Source of the DNA: JAJRPT01 sp965661945 | Lineage (GTDB): Bacteria > Bacteroidota > Ignavibacteria > Kapaibacteriales > UBA2268 | Assembly (NCBI GenBank): GCA_965661945.1 | Contig: CBFIFP010000001.1 | Coordinates: forward strand, 496,001-560,000 | Length of the DNA stretch: 64,000 nucleotides | Reading direction: 5' to 3' | Shown: positions 1 through 8,782 of the stretch, piece by piece | Layout of the letters: every line of letters starts with the position of its first letter | How positions within the stretch are numbered: position 1 is the first letter of the stretch | The notes under the pieces: generated by a model | The model's database searches: none | The model's input: only the letters and a program-made list of their open reading frames with translations | Told to the model about the DNA's origin: nothing | Position numbers and translations under genes: made by a program

Positions 1-1050
1 TTTGATGTCGGAGGTGGGCTTGGAGTTGACTATGATGGGACAAATTCTTCTAATCCTTCTTCGATGAATTACGATATTCAAGAATATGCTAATGATATTG
101 TATTTGCTATTGTAAACATCTCTAATAAACATAATTTGCCACACCCTAAAATTATTACAGAGTCTGGAAGGGCAATTACTGCGCATCATTCTATTTTGAT
201 TTTTGATGTATTAGAAACTATGGAACAACCGCAAATTGATGCGAGTTTTGATTTAGAGCCAAATTCACATGAAAACATAAAAGAACTTTATAATATTTAT
301 AAAACAATTAATTATAAGAACATGTTTGAAAGGTGGCACGATGCAAATCAAATAAGAGATGAGAATAACACATTATTTACTCTTACTAATCTTGATTTAA
401 AAACTCGTGCATTAACTGAGAAGTTATTTTGGTCAATTGCTAATAAATTTAGAGATTTATCAATAGAACATAAAATTGAATCTGAGGAGCTTGAGCAAGC
501 ATCAATTCTTCTTGCTGATAAGTATTTTTGTAATTTTTCGGTTTTTCAATCGCTTCCTGATTCTTGGGCTATAGATCAAATATTTCCAATTATGCCTATA
601 CATCGATTAAATGAGTATCCTGAAAATAGAGCAACTTTGCAAGATATTACTTGTGATTCTGATGGTAAGATTGACAGTTTTGTTGCTAATAACTACATAG
701 AAAAATGGTTACCTGTTCATAAATTAAAGAAAGGTGAGTATTACTATCTTGCTGCATTTATGGTAGGAGCTTATCAAGAAATTTTGGGTGATTTGCATAA
801 TCTTTTTGGCGATACTAATGCAGCTCACGTTGAGATTTATGAGGATTCATATAAAATAACAGAAGTGATAGAAGGTGAGGCGGCTGATGAAGTTTTATCT
901 TACGTTGGTTTTAGTGCTAAAACATTAGTAAAACAAATGGAAACTTGGGTTATAAAATCAATTAAACAAGGCGTTATTAGTTCTGAAGAGGGTAAAGAAT
1001 ACCTTGCAACATATCGCTCTGGTTTATACGGGTATACTTATTTAGAATAA
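1..1050 (+). CDS. speA: Biosynthetic arginine decarboxylase SpeA (3' part only)
   Basis: Partial gene: the reading frame is already open at base 1 and enters with FDVGGGLGVDYDG, so the true start and the N-terminal PLP-lysine region lie outside the window. About 349 C-terminal residues are present of a family that is usually about 630. The enzyme is a PLP-dependent fold-type III decarboxylase that converts arginine to agmatine, the first step of one putrescine/spermidine route. Diagnostic blocks are seen: ITESGRAI in the barrel domain, CDSDGKID, which carries the conserved catalytic cysteine of the family, and GAYQEILGDLHNLFGDTNA near the end. The C-terminus GYTYLE is of the normal SpeA type, so the 3' end is intact. 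A strong intrinsic terminator follows. No other polyamine gene lies downstream; the next genes are on the opposite strand. Identification is firm; only the 5' end is missing. Confidence 0.95.
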   Translation, partial: FDVGGGLGVDYDGTNSSNPSSMNYDIQEYANDIVFAIVNISNKHNLPHPKIITESGRAITAHHSILIFDVLETMEQPQIDASFDLEPNSHENIKELYNIYKTINYKNMFERWHDANQIRDENNTLFTLTNLDLKTRALTEKLFWSIANKFRDLSIEHKIESEELEQASILLADKYFCNFSVFQSLPDSWAIDQIFPIMPIHRLNEYPENRATLQDITCDSDGKIDSFVANNYIEKWLPVHKLKKGEYYYLAAFMVGAYQEILGDLHNLFGDTNAAHVEIYEDSYKITEVIEGEAADEVLSYVGFSAKTLVKQMETWVIKSIKQGVISSEEGKEYLATYRSGLYGYTYLE

Positions 1051-1140
1051 TTTTTGAATTATAGTTTATGATTTTTAAACTATATTTATAAAATAAAGTA
1101 AACTAATTTTTTAGATTAAGTGTATATTATACATAAATTG

Positions 1141-1180
1141 AATACGAACGTTTGATAAAAAACGTTCGTATTTTTTTCTT
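1141..1180 (+). terminator. Intrinsic terminator of speA
   Basis: A perfect 13-base-pair stem (1141-1153 with 1160-1172, loop GATAAA) is followed by a run of T residues on the plus strand, about 90 bases after the speA stop. The left arm ends in AT-rich sequence on the minus strand too, so it may also act for the convergent dsbA-like gene. Confidence 0.85.
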
Positions 1181-1249
1181 AATTAATTTTAAAAATAATT
1201 AATAAACTTTTAATTTAAATCACATCAAGATTCTGTAACTCTTTGTAAT

Positions 1250-1942
1250 CTAATTCTTACTGCTTTTGATTTGATTTAGAATATTTTTTAAATCCATGTA
1301 ATATTGGTAACCGGAAGCTACAAGATATAATTCATCCCCATCTTTATAAATAATAGTTGGGTAGCCGGTAACTCCCCATTTCTTAATGGTATCAAACTCT
1401 ATTTTTGTTAATGATTCGTAATCTTTACTGTTACATCTTTTAATAAACTCTTCTTTATCTATTTCAAATTGATTTGCAATTTCTGCAAGTATTTCATAGT
1501 CTTTTATATCTTTTCCATCAAAATAGAATGATTCTTGAAGCTTGTGGATAAACGAAATTATATTGCTATTTTGGTCACTTTCTAAGGATTTAAAAACTCT
1601 TATTGCAATGCTGGGTTCTAATGAACTTATGACATAATCACCTTTTTCTAGAATATTATCTAAAAAGTTAGGTCCGAATTTGGTACCGCTGTATTCTTCA
1701 ACTTTTTTATAGGCAGTTTTAAGAAATGAAAAATTGTCATTGATGGAGCCAACGTTGTCATCTAAAATCATACCTCCAGACATTGGTATAAATTCGAAGT
1801 CGTCTTTATATTCATTTTCTGCTCTTTCTATTACGTCTGACATTGCGTAACACCATGAGCAAAATGGGTCGAACACATAAATAATTTGTGGTTTTGATTG
1901 CATTAAATTTGTTGTAATTATTAATAATAAAATTAGATTCAT
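1250..1942 (-). CDS. DsbA/FrnE-family thiol-disulfide oxidoreductase
   Basis: Thioredoxin-fold protein of the DSBA family, 230 residues. The active-site CxxC is seen as CSWC at residues 28-31 directly after the first strand (IIYVFDPF), and the cis-proline loop GYPTII lies near residue 195; a helical insertion lies between, as in FrnE-like proteins. These enzymes exchange disulfides or isomerise substrates. The first 15 residues are hydrophobic but carry no positive charge, so either a weak export signal is present or the real start is the second Met (residue 14), which would give a cytoplasmic FrnE-like protein. The upstream Met is kept because its ATG overlaps the bcp stop (ATGA), which indicates translational coupling with the peroxiredoxin. 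The shared redox theme makes a role in oxidative-stress or thiol maintenance likely, but the substrate is unknown. Confidence 0.8.
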   Translation of the reverse strand: MNLILLLIITTNLMQSKPQIIYVFDPFCSWCYAMSDVIERAENEYKDDFEFIPMSGGMILDDNVGSINDNFSFLKTAYKKVEEYSGTKFGPNFLDNILEKGDYVISSLEPSIAIRVFKSLESDQNSNIISFIHKLQESFYFDGKDIKDYEILAEIANQFEIDKEEFIKRCNSKDYESLTKIEFDTIKKWGVTGYPTIIYKDGDELYLVASGYQYYMDLKNILNQIKSSKN

Positions 1943-2400
1943 AAGTTGTCTAAGGATTTCTTAACAGCATCAACGTGCCCATTTACCTTAACTTTATACC
2001 AAGAGTCTTGAACTATTCCATTTTCATCAATTAGAAAAGTGCTTCTGATGATACCCATGTATTTTCTTCCGTACATAGATTTTTCACCGTAAGCAAAATA
2101 AGATTCAGATATGTTATTTTCAGGGTCAGAGATTAAATCAAAGTTTAAATTATGTTTTTCAATAAATTTTTCGTGTGAACTAACTGAGTCGGGTGAAACT
2201 CCTAATACAACTACATTTTGATTTGAAAGTTGTTCCAAGTTATCTCTAAATTCGCATGCTTCTTTGGTGCAACCAGATGTATTATCTTTTGGATAAAAAT
2301 ATAATATCACTTTTTTACCGTTAAAATCATTTAGAGTAATTTCTTTATCACCATTAATTTTTGCAGTAAAATTTGGTGCTTTATCGCCTTTTTTTAACAT
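1939..2400 (-). CDS. bcp: Peroxiredoxin Bcp (thioredoxin-dependent thiol peroxidase)
   Basis: Small 153-residue peroxiredoxin of the Bcp/PrxQ class, which reduces hydrogen and organic peroxides with electrons from thioredoxin. The peroxidatic cysteine is Cys44 in the motif YPKDNTSGCTKEAC, and the likely resolving cysteine is Cys49, the spacing typical of atypical 2-Cys Bcp. The YxRKYMGIIRSTFLID block and the C-terminal DAVKKSLDNL helix agree with full length. There is no signal peptide, so it acts in the cytoplasm. An AAGGAAA ribosome-binding-like stretch precedes the ATG. The gene overlaps the start of the dsbA-like gene by four bases and follows the S66 peptidase gene after 57 bases, so the three probably form one transcript. 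Confidence 0.93.
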   Translation of the reverse strand: MLKKGDKAPNFTAKINGDKEITLNDFNGKKVILYFYPKDNTSGCTKEACEFRDNLEQLSNQNVVVLGVSPDSVSSHEKFIEKHNLNFDLISDPENNISESYFAYGEKSMYGRKYMGIIRSTFLIDENGIVQDSWYKVKVNGHVDAVKKSLDNL

Positions 2401-2457
2401 AAAATTTCCTTTATTAATATATTAAACCTATTGACGATTTAAAGCTGTTAATATTTC

Positions 2458-3507
2458 CTAAACAACAGGATTTTCTATTAATTCTATATATTTAGATTCC
2501 GTATTCAAAATGGCTGAAATTCCTATTGGCAAGGTTAATTTATTATCTATATGACCAATTGGCATATTCATTAGAATTGGTTTGTTATATGGCATTATTA
2601 ATTGTTCAACAACTTCTTTGAGAGTATAAGAGTAGTTAGGATAAAATGGCTTTCTTTCATTTATATTTTTAAATATTCCAAAAACAAAAGCATTACAAGA
2701 GTCTAATTTACCAGCTAATTTTAATTGGGTTAACATTCTATCAATCTTGTATGGGTGTTCACCTATGTCTTCCATAAATAATATACCATTGGTTGTATCT
2801 ATTTCATAAGGAGTTCCAAGAGTTGAAACTATCATTTGAAGATTACCCCCAATGAGTCTGCCTTCTGCAACACCAGAATTAATTGTAATAGCCTTGTTAT
2901 CTTGAAATTTAAGATTTTCATTAGTAAAAAATACGTCTTTTATATTTGAAATTGTATAGCTATTAAAAGATGATGACGCAACTGGTCCGTGATAAGAAAC
3001 TAATCCAGATTTAGAATAAATAGAATTTAGAAGTGCGGTAATATCGCTGAAACCAAGAATAATTTTGGGATTTTTTCTGATTAAATCATAATCAATTTTA
3101 TCCAAAATTCTCATTACTCCATATCCCCCTCTACCGCAAACAATTGCATCAATGCTATCGTCTTGAACAAAATTCATAAACTCATCAATTCTTTGCTGTT
3201 CAGGTGCTGAGAAATATCTATAATTATTTTTTTGATTTGAAATAGTTTCACCTACAATAACCTCACACGCCAAAGATTTGAAAGTTTTAACACCTTTAGC
3301 TATTTCGCTCATAGATGTTGGTGAAGCAGGTGCAGTAATTGCTATTCTAGACCCTTCTTTCAAACGCCTTGGAATAAGAGTTTGTTTTAAATCTGGTTTG
3401 GCTTCATATACTCCAACAGTTTGTGGGAGTAAATTCTTTGATTTTAATGTATTACTAGCAATTAGTCCGGCAGCACCTAAATATAAAAACTTTCTTCTGT
3501 CAATCAT
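2458..3507 (-). CDS. LD-carboxypeptidase, peptidase family S66 (MccF/LdcA-like), Tat-type signal
   Basis: Family S66 serine peptidase, a group that trims the D-Ala from L,D-linked muropeptide tetrapeptides or inactivates peptide antibiotics (MccF). Seen in order: RLKEGSRIAITAPASPTS at the start of the N-domain; GRGGYGVMRILDKIDYD; the nucleophile elbow GFSDITALL (Ser); GRLIGGNLQMI; FMEDIGEHPY carrying the conserved Glu; and GHIDNKLTLPIG with the His of the Ser-Glu-His set. The open frame extends 12 codons upstream to 3543, but I choose the internal ATG at 3507 because the protein then begins MIDRRKFLYLG followed by a hydrophobic stretch, a twin-arginine-like export signal. Export would place it in the periplasm, in contrast to the cytoplasmic LdcA of E. 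coli. It heads the bcp/dsbA cluster. Confidence 0.88.
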   Translation of the reverse strand: MIDRRKFLYLGAAGLIASNTLKSKNLLPQTVGVYEAKPDLKQTLIPRRLKEGSRIAITAPASPTSMSEIAKGVKTFKSLACEVIVGETISNQKNNYRYFSAPEQQRIDEFMNFVQDDSIDAIVCGRGGYGVMRILDKIDYDLIRKNPKIILGFSDITALLNSIYSKSGLVSYHGPVASSSFNSYTISNIKDVFFTNENLKFQDNKAITINSGVAEGRLIGGNLQMIVSTLGTPYEIDTTNGILFMEDIGEHPYKIDRMLTQLKLAGKLDSCNAFVFGIFKNINERKPFYPNYSYTLKEVVEQLIMPYNKPILMNMPIGHIDNKLTLPIGISAILNTESKYIELIENPVV

Positions 3508-3667
3508 TGGTTTCTTAATTAAATATACAAATATACGTGGCAAAATATATATGTGCAGAGATTAAACTGCAAAATTTGTGCCATAGACGTTAGTATTTAT
3601 ATATATTTGTTCTTCTTTTTATGCTGCTATTTTTTTTGGAAAGCTAAATTACAAAATAAAATACGAA

Positions 3668-3702
3668 AAACAATAAAAAGGGCAATCATAAAATTGCCCT
3701 TT
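3668..3702 (-). terminator. Intrinsic terminator of the Asp-box T9SS gene
   Basis: A ten-base-pair stem (3677-3686 with 3693-3702, loop of six) lies just 9 bases past the stop of the gene at 3711 and is followed on the minus strand by a T-rich tract. Confidence 0.85.
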
Positions 3703-3710
3703 AAATATTA

Positions 3711-6695
3711 TTATTTTGCAATTGTAAAAGGAATCATTTTCTGGTTAATTCCATCTGTTATTCTAATAAAGTAGTTACCAGAATTAAGTTGATTAATATT
3801 AATTTGCTCTGAGTATTCCCCAATACTCAAATATCCTTTATCAATAGTCATAAGATTATTTGATAGCAAATCAAAAACTTCAAGTTTTATATTTCCTGGT
3901 CTAGAAATATTGAAACTAATATTAACCTCATCTTTTGCAGGATTAGGATATAAACTTGAGTTACTAGAAATTGTATTTCTTACATTTGAAATATTATCCA
4001 TTCTCATGTTATCTATAAATACACCCGGTGCTCTTGCTATTGGAATTGCTTTGAATGATACTTTCACCATAATTGTATCACCATCTTTAAAGCCATTGTC
4101 TAAGAAGTGTAAAACGCCTGTAAACCAATTAGAGTTTTCAAGAGAGAAATTCTCTGCATCCCATAATTCTGGTGCCCAACTTGCACGAGTTTTGTTTCCA
4201 AATCTCCAAGTTTGGCCGTTATTATTAGTAGCTTCAAACATTACATAATCTTTATCTCTTATTAAAGCAATAATATCAAAAACTAAATTAGGTGCGTTAT
4301 CTTTAACTATTAAAGGAGCAAAGATAATATGACTATCTTCAGTATTTGAATAATCTTCATTTGGTGATTGAGTTAATGAATACTCACCTTCGGATGCTTT
4401 TTGGTTTGTAATACCCCATTTTCCAGTTCTGTAAGTAGGTACCATTACATCTTCACTTTCAAAAGTTTCGGCGAAGTTTTCGATTGGTGCTCCTGCATAA
4501 GCAATCTCTAAAGATTCGCTTGGCAAACTCTCCCCTTCTTCTCCATCTCTTTCTCTGAGTGCAGTAGAATGAAAATTAAAGTAAAATGTTTCAGTATCAG
4601 TTTCCCAAAGGTATTCATTATATTCTCCTGCTTGAACAGAAGATGTTGGAACTGTTGCAATTAAATTATCTTCATGATATATTTTTATTCCAGAAACATC
4701 ATTTATAACTACTCCACCTTCAGTTCTGTTTGGAGTTTTCCACCTGAATAAAATTCCTTGTGGATGAGATAATGCTTGAAAATCAGTTGGAGGCATAAGT
4801 ACTAAACCACCACCTGCTATAACGTTATAGTTACAAATCTCGCCTTCACCTCTTAAATCGTTACTTACTACTTGGATTCCGTAACTATACTCACCACCAA
4901 CTGTAATTTCTATGTCAGTAAAAGAGTTCTGATTTTGTTCGAACTCCGCTAGGAACTCACCATTTTTATAAAGTTTTACAGTGTAATCATTAATTGGCTC
5001 TCCTAATCCATCTGCAATTCCTTCCCATGATATATCAACTTCATTGTTTGCACCATCATAATTAACATCCACAATTGCAGGACAAGCTGGGAAAGTTGTA
5101 ATTAATGATGTAAATAACTCATTTGATGAATAATTAAAAGAGGGAGCTTTACCAGCCCAGAATAAAGGATAAACTCTATTGTTATATGCTTCAATTCTTG
5201 CATAATCTCCCCAGTATCTGTTTCCTTCATCTGCCTGACCTACTGCTCTTACTCTGAAAGATTCATCTGTTAACCTTTTGTGTTTAAAAGTTTGCCCACC
5301 ATCGTAAGAAAAAGCATACATTGCATCCACTAAAATATTATCTGGGTCGAATTGAGAAGTATAATAGAAAACGTGAACGTATCCAGTAATTGGGTCAACG
5401 CAAACGCTCGGAAAGAACATATCATTTCCAAGTTCATTATTGTCAATTGCTAAAACTTCCCACTCATTTTCTGGTTCTTCAACTCCATTTTTTAAAATTC
5501 CTAAGTAAATTTTAGTAGGACCTGCTAAATTACCTTCTTTACCAGGCATAATACAGTAAACATTTCCTCTGTAGGGACCATTAGAGTTATCTATGGCTAA
5601 CTGTGGATTTGTAGAAATTCTCATTGAATCTTTATTTGCTAATGAAACTCTTGCGTGTAATGGAAGATTAAATCTTGGAGTTCCAATATTCCAATTGTCC
5701 ATTGCACTTGCTAATCTTTCAAAACTATTACCGCCATCTTTTGATAAATAAATCGGTGCTTCAGTTTTTTCCGCAGCAGATGTTTGTCTGTAGGAAAGCC
5801 ATACCTGACCTTTATAATCGACGCAAGGAACTGGCGCTTGAGTTGCTGGATTTGGCACAATAATATTACCAATCCAATCTTGATAATTACTTTTTGGAGC
5901 ATAACCTAAGTTAATACTTTGATTTATACTAAAATCTCTCCAAGCAATATATACATTACCTTCATATTCATCTGACCATAAATCAACTGCTATGGTATAT
6001 CTATCTTGCAATCCTCCACCTTGAGGTGAATATGCTGCCATGTATAATTCATCAAAATCTTCTGTAACATTCCAGGTTAAACCTCCGTCATCAGAAATTG
6101 ATAGAAAAATACCATTTTCACCGTTATTACCGTAATCTACAGCAAATCCATAGGCATAAATTGCTTTTCCGTCTTTGTTAAATGTAATTGCTGGATCAAA
6201 AATTGTAGCTCCTCTTCCTGCTGGAACTTGTAATATAAAAGGAGAATTATGATTTTGAGTTGTTCTTTTTTCCCATGTCAATCCACCATCAAATGTTACG
6301 TAAGCTGGCATTCTCCATTGTCTCCCTCTTCCATTTGTAGAATTATCATTACAAGTGGCTATTGCATTTAAAGGATTTGTAGGATTTACAGCAATCCAAG
6401 TTTCATCTTGAGCATCATTATCGTTAGTTATTTGAACAAGTGAAATTCCTGATTTAGTAAGAATTGGACCTGGTTTTTCTTTTAAAGGTGGTTGAATTTC
6501 GTCAGATTTTTCTTGAGGAAAATAAATTTTTGGTAAACCTTTCATCGTTATAAATCTGTACAAGTCATAACTATCAACTTTTTCAGTATTATAAGTAGAA
6601 TAAGTGTATCTTGGTACATCTTTAACGCCAATAGGTTCGATTGAATATAAATTCATAAAAGAGAAAAATAGGACAAGGAAAAATATTTTTTTCAT
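3711..6695 (-). CDS. Secreted Asp-box (sialidase-like) protein with fibronectin III region and T9SS sorting domain
   Basis: About 994-residue exported protein. The longer frame to 6734 is rejected because the ATG at 6695 begins MKKIFFLVLFFSF, a standard signal peptide. The N-terminal half is a beta-propeller-like region with repeated Asp-box motifs (FDGGLTWEK, SDDGGLTWN, SKDGGNSF, SYDGGQTF), as in BNR/sialidase folds. A fibronectin type III-like segment (DYTVKLYKNGEF) and a jelly-roll-like region with a partial MAM/CUB look follow. The last 80 residues (SLYPNPAKDEVNISF to IPFTIAK) are a type A T9SS sorting domain, so the protein is expected at the cell surface or released. Asp boxes alone do not show sialidase activity and I see no clear arginine triad, so the enzymatic function is unknown. 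A terminator follows directly; the gene is a single transcription unit. Confidence 0.85.
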   Translation of the reverse strand: MKKIFFLVLFFSFMNLYSIEPIGVKDVPRYTYSTYNTEKVDSYDLYRFITMKGLPKIYFPQEKSDEIQPPLKEKPGPILTKSGISLVQITNDNDAQDETWIAVNPTNPLNAIATCNDNSTNGRGRQWRMPAYVTFDGGLTWEKRTTQNHNSPFILQVPAGRGATIFDPAITFNKDGKAIYAYGFAVDYGNNGENGIFLSISDDGGLTWNVTEDFDELYMAAYSPQGGGLQDRYTIAVDLWSDEYEGNVYIAWRDFSINQSINLGYAPKSNYQDWIGNIIVPNPATQAPVPCVDYKGQVWLSYRQTSAAEKTEAPIYLSKDGGNSFERLASAMDNWNIGTPRFNLPLHARVSLANKDSMRISTNPQLAIDNSNGPYRGNVYCIMPGKEGNLAGPTKIYLGILKNGVEEPENEWEVLAIDNNELGNDMFFPSVCVDPITGYVHVFYYTSQFDPDNILVDAMYAFSYDGGQTFKHKRLTDESFRVRAVGQADEGNRYWGDYARIEAYNNRVYPLFWAGKAPSFNYSSNELFTSLITTFPACPAIVDVNYDGANNEVDISWEGIADGLGEPINDYTVKLYKNGEFLAEFEQNQNSFTDIEITVGGEYSYGIQVVSNDLRGEGEICNYNVIAGGGLVLMPPTDFQALSHPQGILFRWKTPNRTEGGVVINDVSGIKIYHEDNLIATVPTSSVQAGEYNEYLWETDTETFYFNFHSTALRERDGEEGESLPSESLEIAYAGAPIENFAETFESEDVMVPTYRTGKWGITNQKASEGEYSLTQSPNEDYSNTEDSHIIFAPLIVKDNAPNLVFDIIALIRDKDYVMFEATNNNGQTWRFGNKTRASWAPELWDAENFSLENSNWFTGVLHFLDNGFKDGDTIMVKVSFKAIPIARAPGVFIDNMRMDNISNVRNTISSNSSLYPNPAKDEVNISFNISRPGNIKLEVFDLLSNNLMTIDKGYLSIGEYSEQININQLNSGNYFIRITDGINQKMIPFTIAK

Positions 6696-6808
6696 TAAAA
6701 AACTCCATTTTATTTGATTTGCTGAATAAATCACGTAATTTGCGAAAAATTATTTTAAATTTTTGAAATTATTAATTCACAAACTTCAAATTTAATAAAA
6801 AAAATCCA

Positions 6809-8239
6809 TTGATAAGATTAATTATAATATTAATGTTTATTCTCTACCCATTTGTTTTCTTTCAAGTGTTTGCAATTGGGTCTTTTGGTGTTTCAACATC
6901 TGACTTATTTATATTAGTCTTAAATCTTATTGTGTTATTTAAGTTTTTTGTTTCGAACGAGCCGCTGAAAATTCCAAAAACTTCAATTCATATTTATTTA
7001 TTTATCTTATTCTTGTTTGCATTATTATCAGGATTAACACCACTTGTAAACGCAGATGGTGAAAATCTTATTCAATTTTTAAAGACTTTTTCTCATTTTT
7101 TTTATCTCTATTTGTTTTTATTTTTGTTTTTAAGCTATGAGATTGATGAAAAAATAATTTTTACTGCCATTAAAATTTATTTATTCCTATCAATTTTTAT
7201 AAATTTATATGGTATTTATCAGCTTATAGCGAGGGCTTTTGATTTGCCTTATGGCTGGGTAGAACTTAGCAATGTATCACTTTTATCAAGAGTAGAAGGT
7301 GAGAATATGGGTGATTATAAGCAGCTGGCATTGAAGTTTAAAGATTTTTATAGAGCTACATCGATTTTTCCTGAACCATCTGTTTTTGTACAATTTAACT
7401 TACTTTCACTTATTTTTCTCTCTATTCCTTATATTTCGAAAGCAAAATTGATTTTTAAATCTAGATTGTTGTTAAATATAATATTTTTATTAGTTTTAAT
7501 AAACTTATTCATAACGTTTTCTCTTACAGCTGTTTTAGGTTTAGTTTTTATCATTTTTTTATCATTTTTTTTAGAAACTAAAGAATTATTTAAAAAGTAT
7601 TTGATTATATTTTCAATTTCATTTTTTGTATTGCTTATGGCAGATTTTTATGTTAATGAAGTTTTGGGTGTAAGTTTATTAAACATGATTTTTGATAGAG
7701 TAATTGGTGTTATTTTGTACGTAATAGACCCTGATTTTTTGGTAGAAGGAGAGTCTTTTTTATGGAGACTTGAAGTTGTTATTGAAAGTTTTTATGTTTG
7801 GCTGAAAAGCCCGGTGTTTGGTGTTGGATTAGGTTTATTTGCAAAGAACTCTGATATTGCAACTTTTTCCGATAATTCATTTTTATCAATTCTTTCGGAA
7901 GCAGGACCTATTGCTGCCCTTGCATTTCTTGGTTTGTTTGTGAGTATTTTTTACCATTCAATTAGAATTAGAAAATCTGACAAGTATAATTTAACAGAAA
8001 CTCAGAAGACACTTCTTGTTATTTTGCCTTATTTGATGATTATTTTATTTGAAGTTAATTATTTAACTGCAAATGGTTGGTTAGGTGTTACTTTTATTGT
8101 TCCATTTTTTATTGTGTTTACTACTCTTAACAATATATTTGCTTCAAATAATGAATTTTATCTTGTTAAGTTTTCGGAAAATAGTATATTGGAAAAACTC
8201 GATTTAGGATTAAATAATTATCTAAAAAAATATAACTGA
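6809..8239 (+). CDS. O-antigen ligase/polymerase-like integral membrane protein
   Basis: Polytopic inner-membrane protein of 476 residues with ten or more hydrophobic segments. The Wzy_C/WaaL signature is recognisable in the last third: RLEVVIESFYVWLKSP, FGVGLGLF, then DNSFLSILSEAGPIAAL, where a loop arginine and the N-S-F/E-G pattern recur in O-antigen polymerases and ligases. Members join or polymerise lipid-linked sugar repeats in the periplasm. Ligase and polymerase cannot be told apart from sequence alone. The start at 6809 is TTG; an ATG eight codons later (6833) would also leave the first helix nearly complete, so the start is uncertain. The gene is alone on its strand, not in a polysaccharide cluster; the nearest glycosyltransferase is about 19 kb away. 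It ends four bases from the convergent biotin carrier gene. Confidence 0.75.
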   Translation: MIRLIIILMFILYPFVFFQVFAIGSFGVSTSDLFILVLNLIVLFKFFVSNEPLKIPKTSIHIYLFILFLFALLSGLTPLVNADGENLIQFLKTFSHFFYLYLFLFLFLSYEIDEKIIFTAIKIYLFLSIFINLYGIYQLIARAFDLPYGWVELSNVSLLSRVEGENMGDYKQLALKFKDFYRATSIFPEPSVFVQFNLLSLIFLSIPYISKAKLIFKSRLLLNIIFLLVLINLFITFSLTAVLGLVFIIFLSFFLETKELFKKYLIIFSISFFVLLMADFYVNEVLGVSLLNMIFDRVIGVILYVIDPDFLVEGESFLWRLEVVIESFYVWLKSPVFGVGLGLFAKNSDIATFSDNSFLSILSEAGPIAALAFLGLFVSIFYHSIRIRKSDKYNLTETQKTLLVILPYLMIILFEVNYLTANGWLGVTFIVPFFIVFTTLNNIFASNNEFYLVKFSENSILEKLDLGLNNYLKKYN

Positions 8240-8243
8240 TAAT

Positions 8244-8723
8244 TTATTTATTTTCAATATTTTCTATTAAAATCATATAGTCTTCCGGACTTACTTGCTG
8301 TTTTTCTGTAACTTTTACGTCAGAAACAATTCCTGCAATTGGAGAATACAAGGTAGTTTCCATTTTCATTGCTTCAATAACTATCAATGGTGTTCCTTCT
8401 TCAACATTGTCATTTTGACTCACTAATATTTTAACAACAGAGCCAGGCATAGGTGTCATTATTTCTGCTTTATTTTGATTTTTATTGTTTATCAGAAATA
8501 CATCATCAACTTCATTAAATGTATATTGACGACCTTCGATATTTATTAAATATTTATCTTTATTCTTTATTCCATAGGCAATTAATTTAGTTTTGCTATT
8601 TTTAATCCTAAATTTATTATCATCAATTTTTTCTACTTTAAAATCAATTTTCTTATTATTAATTTCAACATGACTATTAACATTATTTATTTCATAAGTC
8701 TCATTATTTGACATTAATTTCAT
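8244..8723 (-). CDS. Biotin carboxyl carrier subunit of an acyl-CoA carboxylase/decarboxylase
   Basis: The last 75 residues form a biotinyl/lipoyl attachment domain: PMPGSVVKI, then the biotinylation motif EAMKMET with the target lysine at about residue 120, then SPIAGIVSDV. The conserved Met-Lys-Met and the proline-glycine turn are intact. The domain carries biotin between a biotin carboxylase and a carboxyltransferase. The first 80 residues form a beta-rich extension resembling that of the small biotin subunits of propionyl-/methylmalonyl-CoA carboxylases, rather than the Ala/Pro-rich linker of AccB. No biotin carboxylase or carboxyltransferase gene lies nearby, so the partners must be encoded elsewhere. 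An AGAGG stretch supports the ATG at 8723; a second ATG three codons in is possible. Family call firm, substrate unknown. Confidence 0.85.
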   Translation of the reverse strand: MKLMSNNETYEINNVNSHVEINNKKIDFKVEKIDDNKFRIKNSKTKLIAYGIKNKDKYLINIEGRQYTFNEVDDVFLINNKNQNKAEIMTPMPGSVVKILVSQNDNVEEGTPLIVIEAMKMETTLYSPIAGIVSDVKVTEKQQVSPEDYMILIENIENK

Positions 8724-8753
8724 TTTGCCTCTACGATGAATTTTTTATTTTTG
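8724..8753 (+). promoter_or_regulatory. Probable Bacteroidota-type promoter of the alkD-like gene
   Basis: TTTG at 8724-8727 and TATTTTTG at 8746-8753 are separated by 18 bases, which matches the TTTG/TAnnTTTG pattern known for the primary sigma factor of Bacteroidota. It lies 29 bases before the AlkD start. Inferred from pattern only, in AT-rich DNA. Confidence 0.5.
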
Positions 8754-8782
8754 TAATTTTTAATTTTCAATTTAAGAAAAAT

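Noticed and set aside
3553..3774. 73-codon plus-strand frame between the S66 and Asp-box genes
   Set aside because: Runs through the terminator hairpin and the 3' end of the opposite gene; composition is low-complexity.
8708..8782. Longer start for the AlkD-like protein
   Set aside because: The extra residues overlap the proposed promoter and the divergent biotin carrier start and do not fit the family.
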